Notes: generated by a model not told the origin, from the sequence alone. DNA of 64,000 nucleotides from Flavitalea plasmicola (GCF_030546645.1 NZ_JAUOTO010000008.1:1-64000); one strand, 5' to 3'; shown: positions 51,342 through 60,020, counted from the first letter of the stretch. Translations and numbers: made by a program.

Positions 51342-52277
51342 CTACTTATGCGGCTGTTGTTGCGGCCTGCCCTGCTGCTGGGGCATCTGCGGCATAGCGG
51401 GCATGGGCTGCTGCTTGGGCGCATCTGTCACATCGGCAATCTCTACGTCGAAAATGAGGTTCTCGTAGGGTTTGTGGCCGGGCCCGGGGGATTGGTCATA
51501 TGCCAGGAATGCGGGGATGTATAAGGTACCCTTACCGCCTTTTTTGAATTTTCTCAGGCCATCATCCCAGCCCTGTATGATCTGCGCCTGTCCTACAACG
51601 AATTTGTAGGGTTCGCCAGGACCCTTCATGTTGGATTCAAACTCCTTCCCTGAAGGCAGCAGTTTGCCGGTGTAACGTACGGACACCTGCTTGCCTGAGT
51701 CCACCTGGGGACCGTCACCGGGGGTGTTAACCACCACATACGTGCCTTTTTCCGTCTTTTCAGCCTTGATATTGTTCTTGGCGAGATAATCCTCCACCGC
51801 TTTTATTTCCCTTTGTTTTTCACCTGCCATCTCCTGTTCCATATCCTTTGTCTTGTCCTGCAGGGTGGGGAACACGTCCAATACCCGGAACGCAATGGTC
51901 AGCTTGTCCTTCTTATGGATGAAGGGAGGCAGCTGTCCGCCAAAACGCTTCTGCAGCGTATCGGCCATCTCAACGACAATGGCGCTGTCACCCTTACGCA
52001 ATAATGGGAAGATCTCCGTGGGACTATAGACAGGACGTGCGCTATCCACCTGGATATACACGGGCATCCCGCCTTCGGAAGAATACAGGACGGAGTCGCG
52101 TACTTTTTGTATAAAATGTACTTTCAGAAATTCTCCCTTTTTGGCCACCGGATTCTTCTTATCGGTGATGATCTTATATAGCAGGCCGCTCTTTGTCTTC
52201 TTATATTCCTGACTTGTGCAGGATATAGCCCCCATCAGGACCAGACCGGCAAATGCATATAACGAAATCTTTTTCAT
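51342..52277 (-). CDS. FKBP-type peptidyl-prolyl cis-trans isomerase lipoprotein
   Basis: A 311-residue envelope protein that speeds proline isomerisation during folding. The lipobox LMGAISC marks it as lipid-anchored. A degenerate FKBP-like domain lies at about 35-135 (VHFIQKVRDSVLYSS), and a complete one at about 175-285 with VSVRYTGKLLPSGKEFESN, GWDDGLRKFKKGGKGTLYIP and FDVEIADV. The C-terminal 20 residues are rich in Pro, Gln and Met (low complexity). It follows the NrnA gene after 10 bp and ends at a strong terminator. Confidence 0.92.
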   Translation of the reverse strand: MKKISLYAFAGLVLMGAISCTSQEYKKTKSGLLYKIITDKKNPVAKKGEFLKVHFIQKVRDSVLYSSEGGMPVYIQVDSARPVYSPTEIFPLLRKGDSAIVVEMADTLQKRFGGQLPPFIHKKDKLTIAFRVLDVFPTLQDKTKDMEQEMAGEKQREIKAVEDYLAKNNIKAEKTEKGTYVVVNTPGDGPQVDSGKQVSVRYTGKLLPSGKEFESNMKGPGEPYKFVVGQAQIIQGWDDGLRKFKKGGKGTLYIPAFLAYDQSPGPGHKPYENLIFDVEIADVTDAPKQQPMPAMPQMPQQQGRPQQQPHK

Positions 52278-52287
52278 GTAGCTTTAA

Positions 52288-53295
52288 TTATTGTAATTGT
52301 GATGAATTCTCTTTTACTGCCTGGATAAAACGCTGCACCGTCTGCTCCAGCGTATCGCTGCTGCGCCCGCCGGCCGCGTTAAAATGTCCTCCTCCTTCAA
52401 AATACTTACGGGCAAACGTATTGACATCGAAGTCCCCCTTGCTCCGGAAAGAACATTTGACCTCTTCGTCCCGGTCGATAATAAGAGCTGCCATCCTGAT
52501 CCCCTGGATCGTTAAGGGGAAATTGACAAGTCCTTCCGTATCGCCCGTCTTGATCTCAAAACGCACGAGGTCCTTCCAGGGAATGGCGATAAGCGCCGTA
52601 TTATGCTCGTAATAGATCTCCATTTTGGTCTGCAGGACATACCCGAAGAACCGGAGCCGGTTTTCCAAAAAATTATCGAAGAGGTCCTCATGGATCTTCG
52701 TATGGTTGAAGCCGGTATCTTTCAATACGGCTACCATCCTGTGCACCGCCGCAGACGCCGCGGGAAACCTGAACGAGCCTGTGTCGCTCATGACGCCGGC
52801 ATACAGGCACACCGCCACATCCTGATTGATCTTACCGGTATGCCCGCTGGCTGCGATCAGGTCGTAGACCATTTCACAGGTGGAGCTCTTTCCCGTATTG
52901 CTTATCCCGTAGGTAAAGCTTTCACTTTCCGGCTGCTGGTGATGATCGATGAGGATCTTCTCGCAGGTGAGCTTCCGTAATTTCTGCGCCATATGCCTCG
53001 TCCGGCTCAAAACATTGAAGTCCAGGCAAAACAACCATTCCGCCTGGTCCAGGACGGCATTGGCTTTCTCGGTGCTGAACTCATAGTCGATCACCCCGCT
53101 GCAGGCCGGCATCCATTTCAGCCAGTCCGCCCAGTTCGTAGGCGAAATGACCGTAGGGGTATGCCCCAGCTGCTTCAGAAAATGGAAAAGCCCCAGCGCA
53201 GAGCCCATGGCATCGGCGTCTGGCTTTTGATGCATGGTAATCACCACCTTCCGGGGTTTCGCCAGCAATGGATATATATCTTCGATCGGCCGCAT
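52288..53295 (-). CDS. DHH family phosphoesterase, NrnA-like (oligoribonuclease / pAp phosphatase)
   Basis: A 335-residue enzyme that in its family degrades short RNA (nanoRNA) and dephosphorylates pAp. The DHH core has TMHQKPDADAMGSALGLFHF (metal-binding Asp), LFCLDFN, and LIDHHQQPE (DHH). The C-terminal DHHA1 domain ends with GGGHFNAAGGRSSD. It shares a transcript with the FKBP gene 10 bp downstream. A GdpP/PDE role is less likely because no GGDEF-like or membrane part is present. Confidence 0.93.
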   Translation of the reverse strand: MRPIEDIYPLLAKPRKVVITMHQKPDADAMGSALGLFHFLKQLGHTPTVISPTNWADWLKWMPACSGVIDYEFSTEKANAVLDQAEWLFCLDFNVLSRTRHMAQKLRKLTCEKILIDHHQQPESESFTYGISNTGKSSTCEMVYDLIAASGHTGKINQDVAVCLYAGVMSDTGSFRFPAASAAVHRMVAVLKDTGFNHTKIHEDLFDNFLENRLRFFGYVLQTKMEIYYEHNTALIAIPWKDLVRFEIKTGDTEGLVNFPLTIQGIRMAALIIDRDEEVKCSFRSKGDFDVNTFARKYFEGGGHFNAAGGRSSDTLEQTVQRFIQAVKENSSQLQ

Positions 53296-53357
53296 ATAAG
53301 AGGCTGCAAAGGTGCATAATTAAAATTCAAATCCCAAATAAACCAAAAACTATACCT

Positions 53358-53365
53358 TACCTTTG
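53358..53365 (+). promoter_or_regulatory. -7 box upstream of ndk
   Basis: TACCTTTG matches TAnnTTTG exactly, 24 bp before ATG 53390. No TTG is well spaced upstream. Confidence 0.5.
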
Positions 53366-53389
53366 CTCCCCAAAAATCACACTGAAAAT

Positions 53390-53806
53390 ATGAGCAATCG
53401 AACTTTTACCATGATCAAACCGGATGCCTTCTCTAAAGGACACTCCGGCGCTATTCTTGACAAGATCATTAAAAGCGGCTTTCGTATCGTGGCCCTGAAG
53501 CTCACCCAGCTGTCCGCAGGCAAAGCAGGCGAATTTTATGCCGTTCACAGCCAGCGGCCTTTCTACGGAGAGCTGGTAAGTTTTATGAGCAGCGGCCCCA
53601 TCATTGCGGCTATTCTGGAAAAAGACAATGCTGTAGCGGATTTCCGTAAGCTCATCGGCGCCACAGACCCCTCCAAGGCTGACGAAGGTACCATCCGTAA
53701 ATTATACGCTGCTTCTGTTGGCGAGAATGCCATTCACGGCAGTGACAGTGACGAGAACGCAAAGATCGAGGGCGACTTCTTCTTCAGCGGTCTGGAAAGA
53801 ATATAA
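53390..53806 (+). CDS. ndk: Nucleoside-diphosphate kinase
   Basis: A 138-residue enzyme that moves the gamma phosphate from ATP to nucleoside diphosphates through a phosphohistidine. The opening [18 protein letters not shown] and the active site [15 protein letters not shown] (His of AIHGSD) are intact. The size is standard for the hexameric family. I choose ATG 53390 because it begins the family N-terminus; the reading frame is open a little further upstream. It has its own promoter and terminator. Confidence 0.96.
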   Translation: MSNRTFTMIKPDAFSKGHSGAILDKIIKSGFRIVALKLTQLSAGKAGEFYAVHSQRPFYGELVSFMSSGPIIAAILEKDNAVADFRKLIGATDPSKADEGTIRKLYAASVGENAIHGSDSDENAKIEGDFFFSGLERI

Positions 53807-53814
53807 AACTGTTG

Positions 53815-53858
53815 ACCCTTCCTGTGCTGGTCCGCCACTGCAGGAAGGGTTAGTTTTT
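53815..53858 (+). terminator. Intrinsic terminator after ndk
   Basis: ACCCTTCCTG (53815-53824) pairs with CAGGAAGGGT (53841-53850), followed by TTTTT after two bases. The last bases of the right arm overlap the stop codon of the convergent TraB/GumN gene. Confidence 0.75.
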
Positions 53859-54752
53859 CACTGGCGTGAGGGTATAGCCCCGCTTTCTTAACAAATCGAT
53901 CACGCCATTCTCCCCTGGTAAATGTGCGGCTCCTACGGCTATCAGCAGGGATTTTCCGGGTAATACGGTGGTAAGGTAAGTCGCCCATTTCCGGTTGCGC
54001 CCATATAATAAAACGTCCATGTAGCTGCTCATCCCCGGATCGCCCTTCCTGCTAAGAGAATCGAGGCGATCAAGGTCCTGTTCTTTGTATACGGTTGCCA
54101 GCTCCATGGTCGTCTTCCTGTTATACTCACTGCTATCCACATAATTCACCAGGTCTTTCGCCTGTTGCTCGTAAGGGATACTGTCGAACAGGCTTGCCTG
54201 GAACTCTGCTGTCTCCAGCCCGTTCACCGGCTTGTTTTGCAGCTCCTTCATGATCATCAGCTCCATGCCGTCCGTCGTCTTGCATCCAAGGCTTGCCTCT
54301 TCGATCAGGGCACTGACCAGCATGGGCTTGAATCGTTCCAGCATTCCAAATGGGAGCATGGGAGGATGCTGCGTAAAATAAGCCTTCACCCGCTCGTAAT
54401 CTTTGGGCGACAGCAGATCGGATAATTTCTTGCTGTCATTCATCCGCATGTATTTGAGCGCGCCCAGCATCCCCGACATATCGCTGAGATTGATCTCGAA
54501 ATAGACCTCATCGCAATGTGCGATCACTGACCGCAGGCTATCGCTCAGTCGTGCATCTTCCGCACACAATACATGCATGGTCCCAAACAGATAGGAAGGT
54601 TTTGCCAGACCCTTGCCGGAGATCTGCCATAATAAAGTGTGAGGTGTCTGCGAAAAGCCAAGACCGGCGGACAGCAATCCCGCCGATAATAATATTGAAT
54701 GCCTCCACCGGCGGATCTTATGCAACTGAAGGCGCGATCGCTTCTTGTCCAT
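53850..54752 (-). CDS. TraB/GumN family protein
   Basis: A 300-residue exported protein of the TraB/GumN (TIKI-related) family. A signal peptide (about 1-34, ending GLGFSQ) precedes the N-terminal motif SYLFGTMHVLC and the C-terminal VGAAHLPGENGVIDLLRKRG; these carry the family's conserved histidines and glutamate. The animal relatives (TIKI) are metalloproteases; bacterial members are uncharacterised. The start at 54752 lies 35 bp inside the ubiD gene; a TTG start near 54725 is an alternative that would keep the signal peptide. It probably shares the ubiD transcript. Confidence 0.88.
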   Translation of the reverse strand: MDKKRSRLQLHKIRRWRHSILLSAGLLSAGLGFSQTPHTLLWQISGKGLAKPSYLFGTMHVLCAEDARLSDSLRSVIAHCDEVYFEINLSDMSGMLGALKYMRMNDSKKLSDLLSPKDYERVKAYFTQHPPMLPFGMLERFKPMLVSALIEEASLGCKTTDGMELMIMKELQNKPVNGLETAEFQASLFDSIPYEQQAKDLVNYVDSSEYNRKTTMELATVYKEQDLDRLDSLSRKGDPGMSSYMDVLLYGRNRKWATYLTTVLPGKSLLIAVGAAHLPGENGVIDLLRKRGYTLTPVKN

Positions 54753-56652
54753 ACATCTGGTCTTTGAATTTTAATGACGGGGAAGGCAGGAAAGGTCCCA
54801 ATCCCAGCTGTTCCCATTTTTTATCTACTGCCGCTATCGTAGCGTCGTCCGCCACAATGATATTCGGCCAGTCGCGCTGAAAGTTATCGAATTCCGGGGT
54901 TTTTCGGGTACCATCCAATCCCAGGCAGGCGAATATTTTTTGAGGTTCCTTCCTGGATGGCCTTTCCGTCACCAAATGGTCCCGCCGCGGGTCCAGGTTG
55001 TTGCAGCACCTCCACAACGCTACCGGCAGGTCTTCCGCATCCACCGTATGCTCCACATAAACGACCATTTTGATCCCTTCCATTTCTTCCAGCTGGCAAA
55101 GGGCCGTATGCAAAGCGCTGATATGGCCCGGCCGCTGTTTTTTGACACTGAGGATCAGACAGGGGATATCCCGTTGCAGCAGGCTGAGATTGGCCTTTTT
55201 GATCTCCTGGAATTGTCCCATCAGCAGGGAGGCCGAGAGCCCCTTGTCCACGGGGGCAGCCACCAGATACCGCTCGTCGTATTCTTCTTCCGTTTTAGCA
55301 GTCCCATCGATACACATCTTACCCCCAAAACCCAGCTTACTGCAGCTGTGATCCAGGACGTCCATGGGGCCCTGGGAAAAATAAGCATCCGTGGCCGGGT
55401 TGAAATGACGCAGAACTGCAGCCGCCAATGCAGGATAATCCTGTATAGTGGCATCCTGGTCCGCGATGACCAGGATCTTGTTGAACATCATTTGCCCCGC
55501 TCCCCACATGGCATTCATCACTTTCTGGGCCTGCCCGGCATAGTCTTTTTTGATCTTGGTGATGACCAGGTTATGGAATACCCCTTCCACGGGCATATCC
55601 ATATCGATGATCTCGGGTATCAACGTCATTTTTATAGGAGCCAGAAATATCCTTTCAGTGGCCTTCCCCAGCCAGGCATCTTCCTGAGGCGGAATGCCCA
55701 CGATGGTAGCCGGGTATACGGCATTCCTGCGATGGGTAATAGCCGTGATATGGAACCTGGGGTACCAGTCCGGCAGGGAATAATAACCGGTGTGGTCGCC
55801 AAAGGGCCCTTCCCAGATCATTTCTTCGTTGGGATCCACATACCCCTCGATCACAAAATCCGCATCGGCGGGCACTTCGATCTCCGGCTGCGTAATACAC
55901 TTTACCAGCTCCACTTTTTTCTTCCGGAGAAATCCCGCCAGCATATATTCATCCACATTCTCCGGCAGAGGCGCCGTAGCGCTGTACGCATAAGCCGGAT
56001 CACCCCCCAAGGCTACAGCCACCGGCATCCGCTGCCCCGTCTTTTTATATTCAGAAAAATGTTTGGCGCTGACTTTGTGTTTATGCCAATGCATACCCGT
56101 CAGGGTGGGCCCGAACACCTGCATCCGGTACATACCCACGTTCCGGTTGCCATTGTTAGGATCTTTCGTATGGATAATGGGTAAAGTGACGAAGGGTCCG
56201 CCATCTTTAGGCCAGCATGTGATAACAGGAAGGACGCCGATATCCGGGTTTTCAAGCACCACTTCCTGGCACTCCCCCCTACCGCTCTTCACCTTAGGCA
56301 TCCAGCTGGCAAACTGCCCCAATTTGGGAAGCAGCTTCAATTTGTCCAGGATGCTTTCCCTCGGAGCCGACAACATATGGAACAGACCTTCGATCTCACG
56401 CGTCACGTCGTCCAGGTGCTCCACCCCCAGCGCCATGCACATCCTCCTTTCACTGCCATAAGCATTCATCAGCACGGGAAAGTCAGTGCCCGTATTTTCG
56501 AAAAGCAATGCCTTTCCTCCATGGCCGCTCTTGCTGATCCTGTCGGTGATCTCCGCTATCTCCAATTTCGGGTCCACATAGGTCTTGATACGCACCAGTT
56601 CCCCTGCCCTTTCCAGGGCCTGAATAAATTCCTGCTGATTTCGATAAGCCAT
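54718..56652 (-). CDS. UbiD family decarboxylase (menaquinone-pathway type)
   Basis: A 644-residue prenylated-FMN-dependent decarboxylase. The N-terminal RNQQEFIQALERAGELVRIK and FENTGTDFPVLMNAYGS are typical, WEGPFGDHTGYYSLP carries the conserved Asp-His residues near the active site, and IADQDATIQDYPALAAAVLR is characteristic. Long UbiD proteins like this in menaquinone-using bacteria are often annotated as menaquinone biosynthesis decarboxylases of the futalosine or a related route. The exact substrate is not proven. The leader carries a perfect 9-bp hairpin at its start and a good promoter. Confidence 0.93.
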   Translation of the reverse strand: MAYRNQQEFIQALERAGELVRIKTYVDPKLEIAEITDRISKSGHGGKALLFENTGTDFPVLMNAYGSERRMCMALGVEHLDDVTREIEGLFHMLSAPRESILDKLKLLPKLGQFASWMPKVKSGRGECQEVVLENPDIGVLPVITCWPKDGGPFVTLPIIHTKDPNNGNRNVGMYRMQVFGPTLTGMHWHKHKVSAKHFSEYKKTGQRMPVAVALGGDPAYAYSATAPLPENVDEYMLAGFLRKKKVELVKCITQPEIEVPADADFVIEGYVDPNEEMIWEGPFGDHTGYYSLPDWYPRFHITAITHRRNAVYPATIVGIPPQEDAWLGKATERIFLAPIKMTLIPEIIDMDMPVEGVFHNLVITKIKKDYAGQAQKVMNAMWGAGQMMFNKILVIADQDATIQDYPALAAAVLRHFNPATDAYFSQGPMDVLDHSCSKLGFGGKMCIDGTAKTEEEYDERYLVAAPVDKGLSASLLMGQFQEIKKANLSLLQRDIPCLILSVKKQRPGHISALHTALCQLEEMEGIKMVVYVEHTVDAEDLPVALWRCCNNLDPRRDHLVTERPSRKEPQKIFACLGLDGTRKTPEFDNFQRDWPNIIVADDATIAAVDKKWEQLGLGPFLPSPSLKFKDQMYGQEAIAPSVA

Positions 56653-56686
56653 GCTGTTATAATTTCACTTTTCTTCCAGTAAGACG

Positions 56687-56712
56687 AACGGCGGACCAGA
56701 TGATCCGCCGTT
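56687..56712. promoter_or_regulatory. Hairpin at the 5' end of the ubiD message
   Basis: AACGGCGGA (56687-56695) pairs with TCCGCCGTT (56704-56712) around an 8-nt loop, directly downstream of the ubiD -7 box. There is no T-tract, so it is probably a 5' protective or regulatory stem rather than a terminator. Confidence 0.5.
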
Positions 56713-56713
56713 G

Positions 56714-56745
56714 CAAAATTATATCAGAAACCCGTGCCCTTTCAA
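56714..56745 (-). promoter_or_regulatory. ubiD promoter
   Basis: On the minus strand TTG (56743-56745) and TAATTTTG (56714-56721) are 21 bp apart, fitting the Bacteroidota -33/-7 promoter. The -33 element overlaps the stop codon of the upstream DUF6089 gene. The leader would be about 55 nt. Confidence 0.6.
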
Positions 56746-57593
56746 TAAACTTTTTCCGGGCAGTCGTAGACCCCCTTTCTTCGCCTGTATTCCTGTACGC
56801 CGCGCCTGGTGTTGATGCCGATGGTTATACGTATACCGGAGATATAGTACCAGTCCTTTGTCTTATGATTCCCCCTTATCGTGCCATCTTCGGGATAGGC
56901 CCCGCCCGTTTTTAGCTCGCTGCCGCGATAAGCCATTTTTACGGCATCCGGCCCGCGCGCCGCCAGCAGCGTCGCCCGATCGACATAGGTAGTGCTCACG
57001 TCATCCAGATAATCGGTGAAAAGCTTGCGTAAACCTATCTCGTAAGCGATGACGACGTTATCCGTCACCCTCATCTTGATGCCGCCGCCGAATGGAATAG
57101 CTATCTGCGTCAAATTATAGGGCTTCCGGTCCGGGTAGGCCGCCAGCCCCTCGCCTTCCGTACTCAGCTGGCGCAGGTACAGCTTATGCCCCAGGCTGTC
57201 GAAAGCAAAGGGATTGAAATGATAGAGGGCAAATCCCCCAAATGCATAAGGGGTGAACCGATGCTGGTTAAGGTCGAGTAAATTGTATTCCAACAGCAGG
57301 TTACCTTCATAAATGCGGCTCTGAAAGCTAAGATTACGGGCAACGACATCAGGCTTATTGCTATACGCATCCGAGGCGCCCACTTTTGCATAGCTGAGAT
57401 TCCCTAAAATGGAAAAATGAGCGCTGAGATCATATTGAAGGCCGCCGCTGAAAGCAAAATGCGCTTGCTGGGTCGTATAACCTCTGCGTTGGAGGTCACC
57501 GATGTAATTAGAAAAACCTCCTAAAATATTGACATGCCATTGGGCCTGGACCAGGAAAGGGGATAACATTCCCAGCAATAAGAATTTCTTCAT
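56742..57593 (-). CDS. DUF6089-type outer-membrane protein
   Basis: A 283-residue protein with a signal peptide (about 1-17, ending PFLVQAQ). WHVNILGGFSNYIGDLQRRG opens the body, and repeated aromatic/glycine strands follow (FSGGLQYDLSAHFSILGNLS, NLLLEYNLLDLNQHRFTPYA, DNVVIAYEIGLRKLF), as in the DUF6089 / OmpW-like small outer-membrane barrels of Bacteroidota. The C-terminal tail is charged (YRRRKGVYDCPEKVY). The function is unknown. The stop overlaps the ubiD promoter. The gap of about 350 bp upstream contains the tRNA-Pro promoter and no gene. Confidence 0.85.
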   Translation of the reverse strand: MKKFLLLGMLSPFLVQAQWHVNILGGFSNYIGDLQRRGYTTQQAHFAFSGGLQYDLSAHFSILGNLSYAKVGASDAYSNKPDVVARNLSFQSRIYEGNLLLEYNLLDLNQHRFTPYAFGGFALYHFNPFAFDSLGHKLYLRQLSTEGEGLAAYPDRKPYNLTQIAIPFGGGIKMRVTDNVVIAYEIGLRKLFTDYLDDVSTTYVDRATLLAARGPDAVKMAYRGSELKTGGAYPEDGTIRGNHKTKDWYYISGIRITIGINTRRGVQEYRRRKGVYDCPEKVY

Positions 57594-57848
57594 TCTTAGT
57601 TTAATTTTTTGTTGATGACGTCGGACGAATGGACGATAAAGGCGGTTTTACGAAAGGATGACGGGATCGAAGGGGACTGTTTAAAACAGGCTTGGTAGAA
57701 TTAGACCAATGAGTATGTAGATTTTAAGAAGATGCTAGAGTAAACGCAAGTATTGAGCCAATTATTAAAAATTTAACAGCCAAAAAAAAGTTAAAGCGAT
57801 CGGACCTCAAAAAACGAATTTTTTTCGGTAAATCAAAGTTTTTTCTTT

Positions 57849-57856
57849 TACCTTTG
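57849..57856 (+). promoter_or_regulatory. -7 box of the tRNA-Pro transcript
   Basis: TACCTTTG, an exact TAnnTTTG match, 90 bp upstream of tRNA-Pro. The leader contains a hairpin (57905-57930: ACGAACC/GGTTCGT plus GGG/CCC) and seven T directly before the tRNA. Confidence 0.55.
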
Positions 57857-57946
57857 CACCCCTGGAATCGTTTGATCCTGGTGTAATTCAATAGGATAGG
57901 TTCCGGGACGAACCTCCGGTTCGTGTTCCCAAAGGCAGATTTTTTT

Positions 57947-58020
57947 CGGGACGTAGCGCAGCCCGGTAGCGCACTTGCATGGGGTGCAAGGGGTCGCTGG
58001 TTCGAATCCAGTCGTCCCGA
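57947..58020 (+). tRNA. tRNA-Pro (anticodon GGG)
   Basis: A 74-nt cloverleaf. The acceptor arms are CGGGACG and CGTCCCG with A as discriminator. The D-arm is GCGCAGCCCGGTAGCGC. The anticodon stem CTTGC/GCAAG encloses ATGGGGT, so the anticodon is GGG. The T-arm is CTGGTTCGAATCCAG. CCA is not encoded. Confidence 0.95.
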
Positions 58021-58210
58021 CAAAACAAAAATCAGCACAGCCTCCGCGATAGCGGAGGCTTTTGCGTTTTGAGCCGGACGCGTCGAGCTCGCTCGAAAGC
58101 GGAAGGTGAAAAATGCAAAAAAGCCCGAAGGGCTGTGCTGATTTGTTTTAGGCCTCCCCTCTCTGGATCACCGAGGCCGGTAGGCCGAAGGTAATCCAGT
58201 CGTCCCGACG
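58021..58210. repeat. Inverted repeat and duplicated tRNA-Pro 3' end
   Basis: AATCCAGTCGTCCCGAC (17 nt) at the end of tRNA-Pro (58005-58021) recurs at 58193-58209. Between the copies lies an inverted repeat, AATCAGCACAGCC at 58030-58042 and its complement at 58131-58143, continued by A/T-rich flanks. A minus-strand terminator-like stem (AGCCC/GGGCT with T-run, about 58115-58134) sits within. Nothing coding is supported from 58021 to 58504. Confidence 0.6.
58041..58070 (+). terminator. Intrinsic terminator after tRNA-Pro
   Basis: CCTCCGC and GCGGAGG around a GATA loop, followed by CTTTTGCGTTTT. Confidence 0.7.
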
Positions 58211-58217
58211 AACAAGA

Positions 58218-58250
58218 AGCCCGCAGCGATAGCTGCGGGTTTTGTTTTTT
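58218..58250 (+). terminator. Second intrinsic terminator after the duplicated tRNA end
   Basis: CCCGCAGC and GCTGCGGG around a GATA loop, followed by TTTTGTTTTTT. It has the same loop as the first terminator and the same position relative to the tRNA-like end, which suggests an ancestral duplication. Confidence 0.8.
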
Positions 58251-58428
58251 CGGTAGCGTAACCCAATTGCCCTCTTTCTTATGATTTTTCTGGCTGTATG
58301 TAAGACTTCTTTGCTTTTCAGAGCGGTCTCTATCCATCTATATGATTCTTTACCCTCAACAGGCGCTATTTTTTCGAGTTACACCGAGGATGGGGAGGTG
58401 CCTTTGGAGTAGACATGCGTTGTCAAAA

Positions 58429-58472
58429 ACACCCCCTTTAAAAGGCAAGAATGCCGGTTTTTTAGGGGGTGT
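58429..58472. repeat. Imperfect hairpin upstream of the esterase promoter
   Basis: ACACCCCC (58429-58436) pairs with GGGGGTGT (58465-58472), and the stem continues inward through A/T pairs to GGC/GCC. It ends 8 bp before the -7 box at 58481, covering the -33 zone. It may be an operator or a terminator for rightward read-through. Confidence 0.45.
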
Positions 58473-58480
58473 GGCGAGAG

Positions 58481-58488
58481 TAATTTTG
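58481..58488 (+). promoter_or_regulatory. -7 box upstream of the HSL-type esterase gene
   Basis: TAATTTTG matches TAnnTTTG exactly, 16 bp before ATG 58505, which would leave a leader of about 10 nt. Confidence 0.5.
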
Positions 58489-58504
58489 GTTAAAATTAAT
58501 TACT

Positions 58505-59434
58505 ATGACAACGGAAACTCAGGTTAACAAACCAAGCAAACAAGTAGAAGAAGTAGGTAAATGGTGGCTGAAGATCGTTGAAGCCGCTCCCAAACATGAG
58601 TCGCTCGATGCGGCGCGGGATTTTGGTGAAAACTGGCAAAGTCTTACGGCAGAGCCGGGTGGAGTGGATTATATCGAAACGAACGCGGGGGGTGTCCCGG
58701 CAATGTGGGCAGTGCCGAAAGGGGCCGTGCAAGACAGGGTCCTGCTGTGTCTTCACGGCGGCGGCTTCTTTTCAGGTTCGATGTATACGCACCGGAAAAT
58801 GTTTGCTCACCTGGCGAAAGCCGCCGGCGCCAAGGCATTGATCCTGGACTATCGCCGCACCCCCGAGCATGTGCATCCGGCGCAGGTCAACGACACGGTC
58901 ACGGCGTATGAATGGCTGCTAAGCCAGGGAATCGAGCCCCATCACATCGCCTTTACAGGAGATTCGGCGGGGGGCGGCCTGGCGATCACCGGGTTGTTGC
59001 TTGCCCGGGACAAAGGTCTTCCTTTACCGGCTGCGGCATTACCGATGTCCCCCTGGTTTGATATGGAAGCAGTCGGAGATTCGATGGACTCCAATAACGG
59101 GAAGGATCTGTTGCTGCAGCGCGATTGGGTGAAGTCTATGGCGCTGATGTTTGTCGGAGAAGGGGGCAATATCAAAGATCAGTATGCAAATCCGTTGTAT
59201 GGAGATCTGAAGGGGTTGCCGCCGATCTATATCCATGTCGGCGGAGACGAGGTATTACTGGATGATAGCCGGCGTTTGGCGGAGAAGGCCATGCAAGCTG
59301 GTGTTGATATAAAGGTGGACATTTTCCCGGGGATGCAACATACGTTTCAGATGGCTGCGGGACGTGCTCCGGAATCGAACGACTCTATTAACCGGCTCGC
59401 CGAATGGGTAAAACCCAAACTTGGATTGCTTTAA
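58505..59434 (+). CDS. Alpha/beta hydrolase, hormone-sensitive-lipase type esterase
   Basis: A 309-residue cytoplasmic esterase. The HGGGFFSGS oxyanion motif and the GDSAGGG nucleophile motif define the HSL (GDSAG) family; the acid is likely the Asp in IHVGGDEVLLDDS and the histidine is in GMQHTFQM. The family hydrolyses short-chain esters. It is followed after 19 bp by a membrane protein gene in the same direction. The true substrate is unknown. Confidence 0.92.
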   Translation: MTTETQVNKPSKQVEEVGKWWLKIVEAAPKHESLDAARDFGENWQSLTAEPGGVDYIETNAGGVPAMWAVPKGAVQDRVLLCLHGGGFFSGSMYTHRKMFAHLAKAAGAKALILDYRRTPEHVHPAQVNDTVTAYEWLLSQGIEPHHIAFTGDSAGGGLAITGLLLARDKGLPLPAAALPMSPWFDMEAVGDSMDSNNGKDLLLQRDWVKSMALMFVGEGGNIKDQYANPLYGDLKGLPPIYIHVGGDEVLLDDSRRLAEKAMQAGVDIKVDIFPGMQHTFQMAAGRAPESNDSINRLAEWVKPKLGLL

Positions 59435-59453
59435 CCACAAACACAATCATATT

Positions 59454-60020
59454 ATGGAAAAAATAGTTGGGTTTGCCGGCGCCCTCATCGTTATCACCGG
59501 CCAGGTGATCTATATCCTGAACTGTCTGCAAAGAAAAATTACCCCAAGCGTGCTGACATGGTTCGGCTGGGCGGTTCTGATGTGCATCACGCTAATCTCG
59601 CAGATCAACCACGGGGGATGGCAGTGGAGCATGACGGCAATCGCGTTTTCAACAGTGGGTTGTTTGGTGATCACGGTTGTGGCCTGGTTAAGCAACAATT
59701 ATTCCATTCGACGCAGCGATCTGAAGTTCGTGGCGGCAGGCTTTTGCTGTGTCGTTGTGTATGTTCTTTCTGCCAATCCCTGGGCAACGACGATATTCGC
59801 GATCATTTCAGATGCATTGCTCGGCGCCCCTACGATTGTAAAAGCGTGGCGGGAGCTGGCACAGGAACGATCGGTATCATGGGTGTTAAGCACGACGTCA
59901 GCCGTGCTTGCCCTTTTTATCTGCATCGGCCATGAGATTATTTACTTCCTGTTCCCCGCCTATCTGTTGCTTTACAATGGAACGATGGTGCAGATGACCT
60001 GGATCCGGCGGCAACGGTAA
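59454..60020 (+). CDS. Multispanning membrane protein of unknown function
   Basis: A 188-residue protein with about six or seven helices and short loops. The pattern of proline followed by tryptophan in PSVLTWFGWAVLMCIT and of LLGAPTIVKAWRE resembles PQ-loop/SWEET-like repeats but the match is loose. I start at ATG 59454, which gives a clean first helix; earlier in-frame codons belong to the esterase 3' end. It is probably co-transcribed with the esterase. No function is assignable. Confidence 0.7.
   Translation: MEKIVGFAGALIVITGQVIYILNCLQRKITPSVLTWFGWAVLMCITLISQINHGGWQWSMTAIAFSTVGCLVITVVAWLSNNYSIRRSDLKFVAAGFCCVVVYVLSANPWATTIFAIISDALLGAPTIVKAWRELAQERSVSWVLSTTSAVLALFICIGHEIIYFLFPAYLLLYNGTMVQMTWIRRQR

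Noticed and set aside
54940-56184. Plus-strand frame of 414 codons opposite the UbiD gene
   Set aside because: Antisense shadow with high His/Arg/Pro content and no recognisable domain.
57724-58194. Open reading frames on both strands over tRNA-Pro (one containing SLVRIQSSRQ, the other GRLDSNQRP)
   Set aside because: They read through the tRNA and its terminators; such peptides are common false predictions from tRNA sequence.
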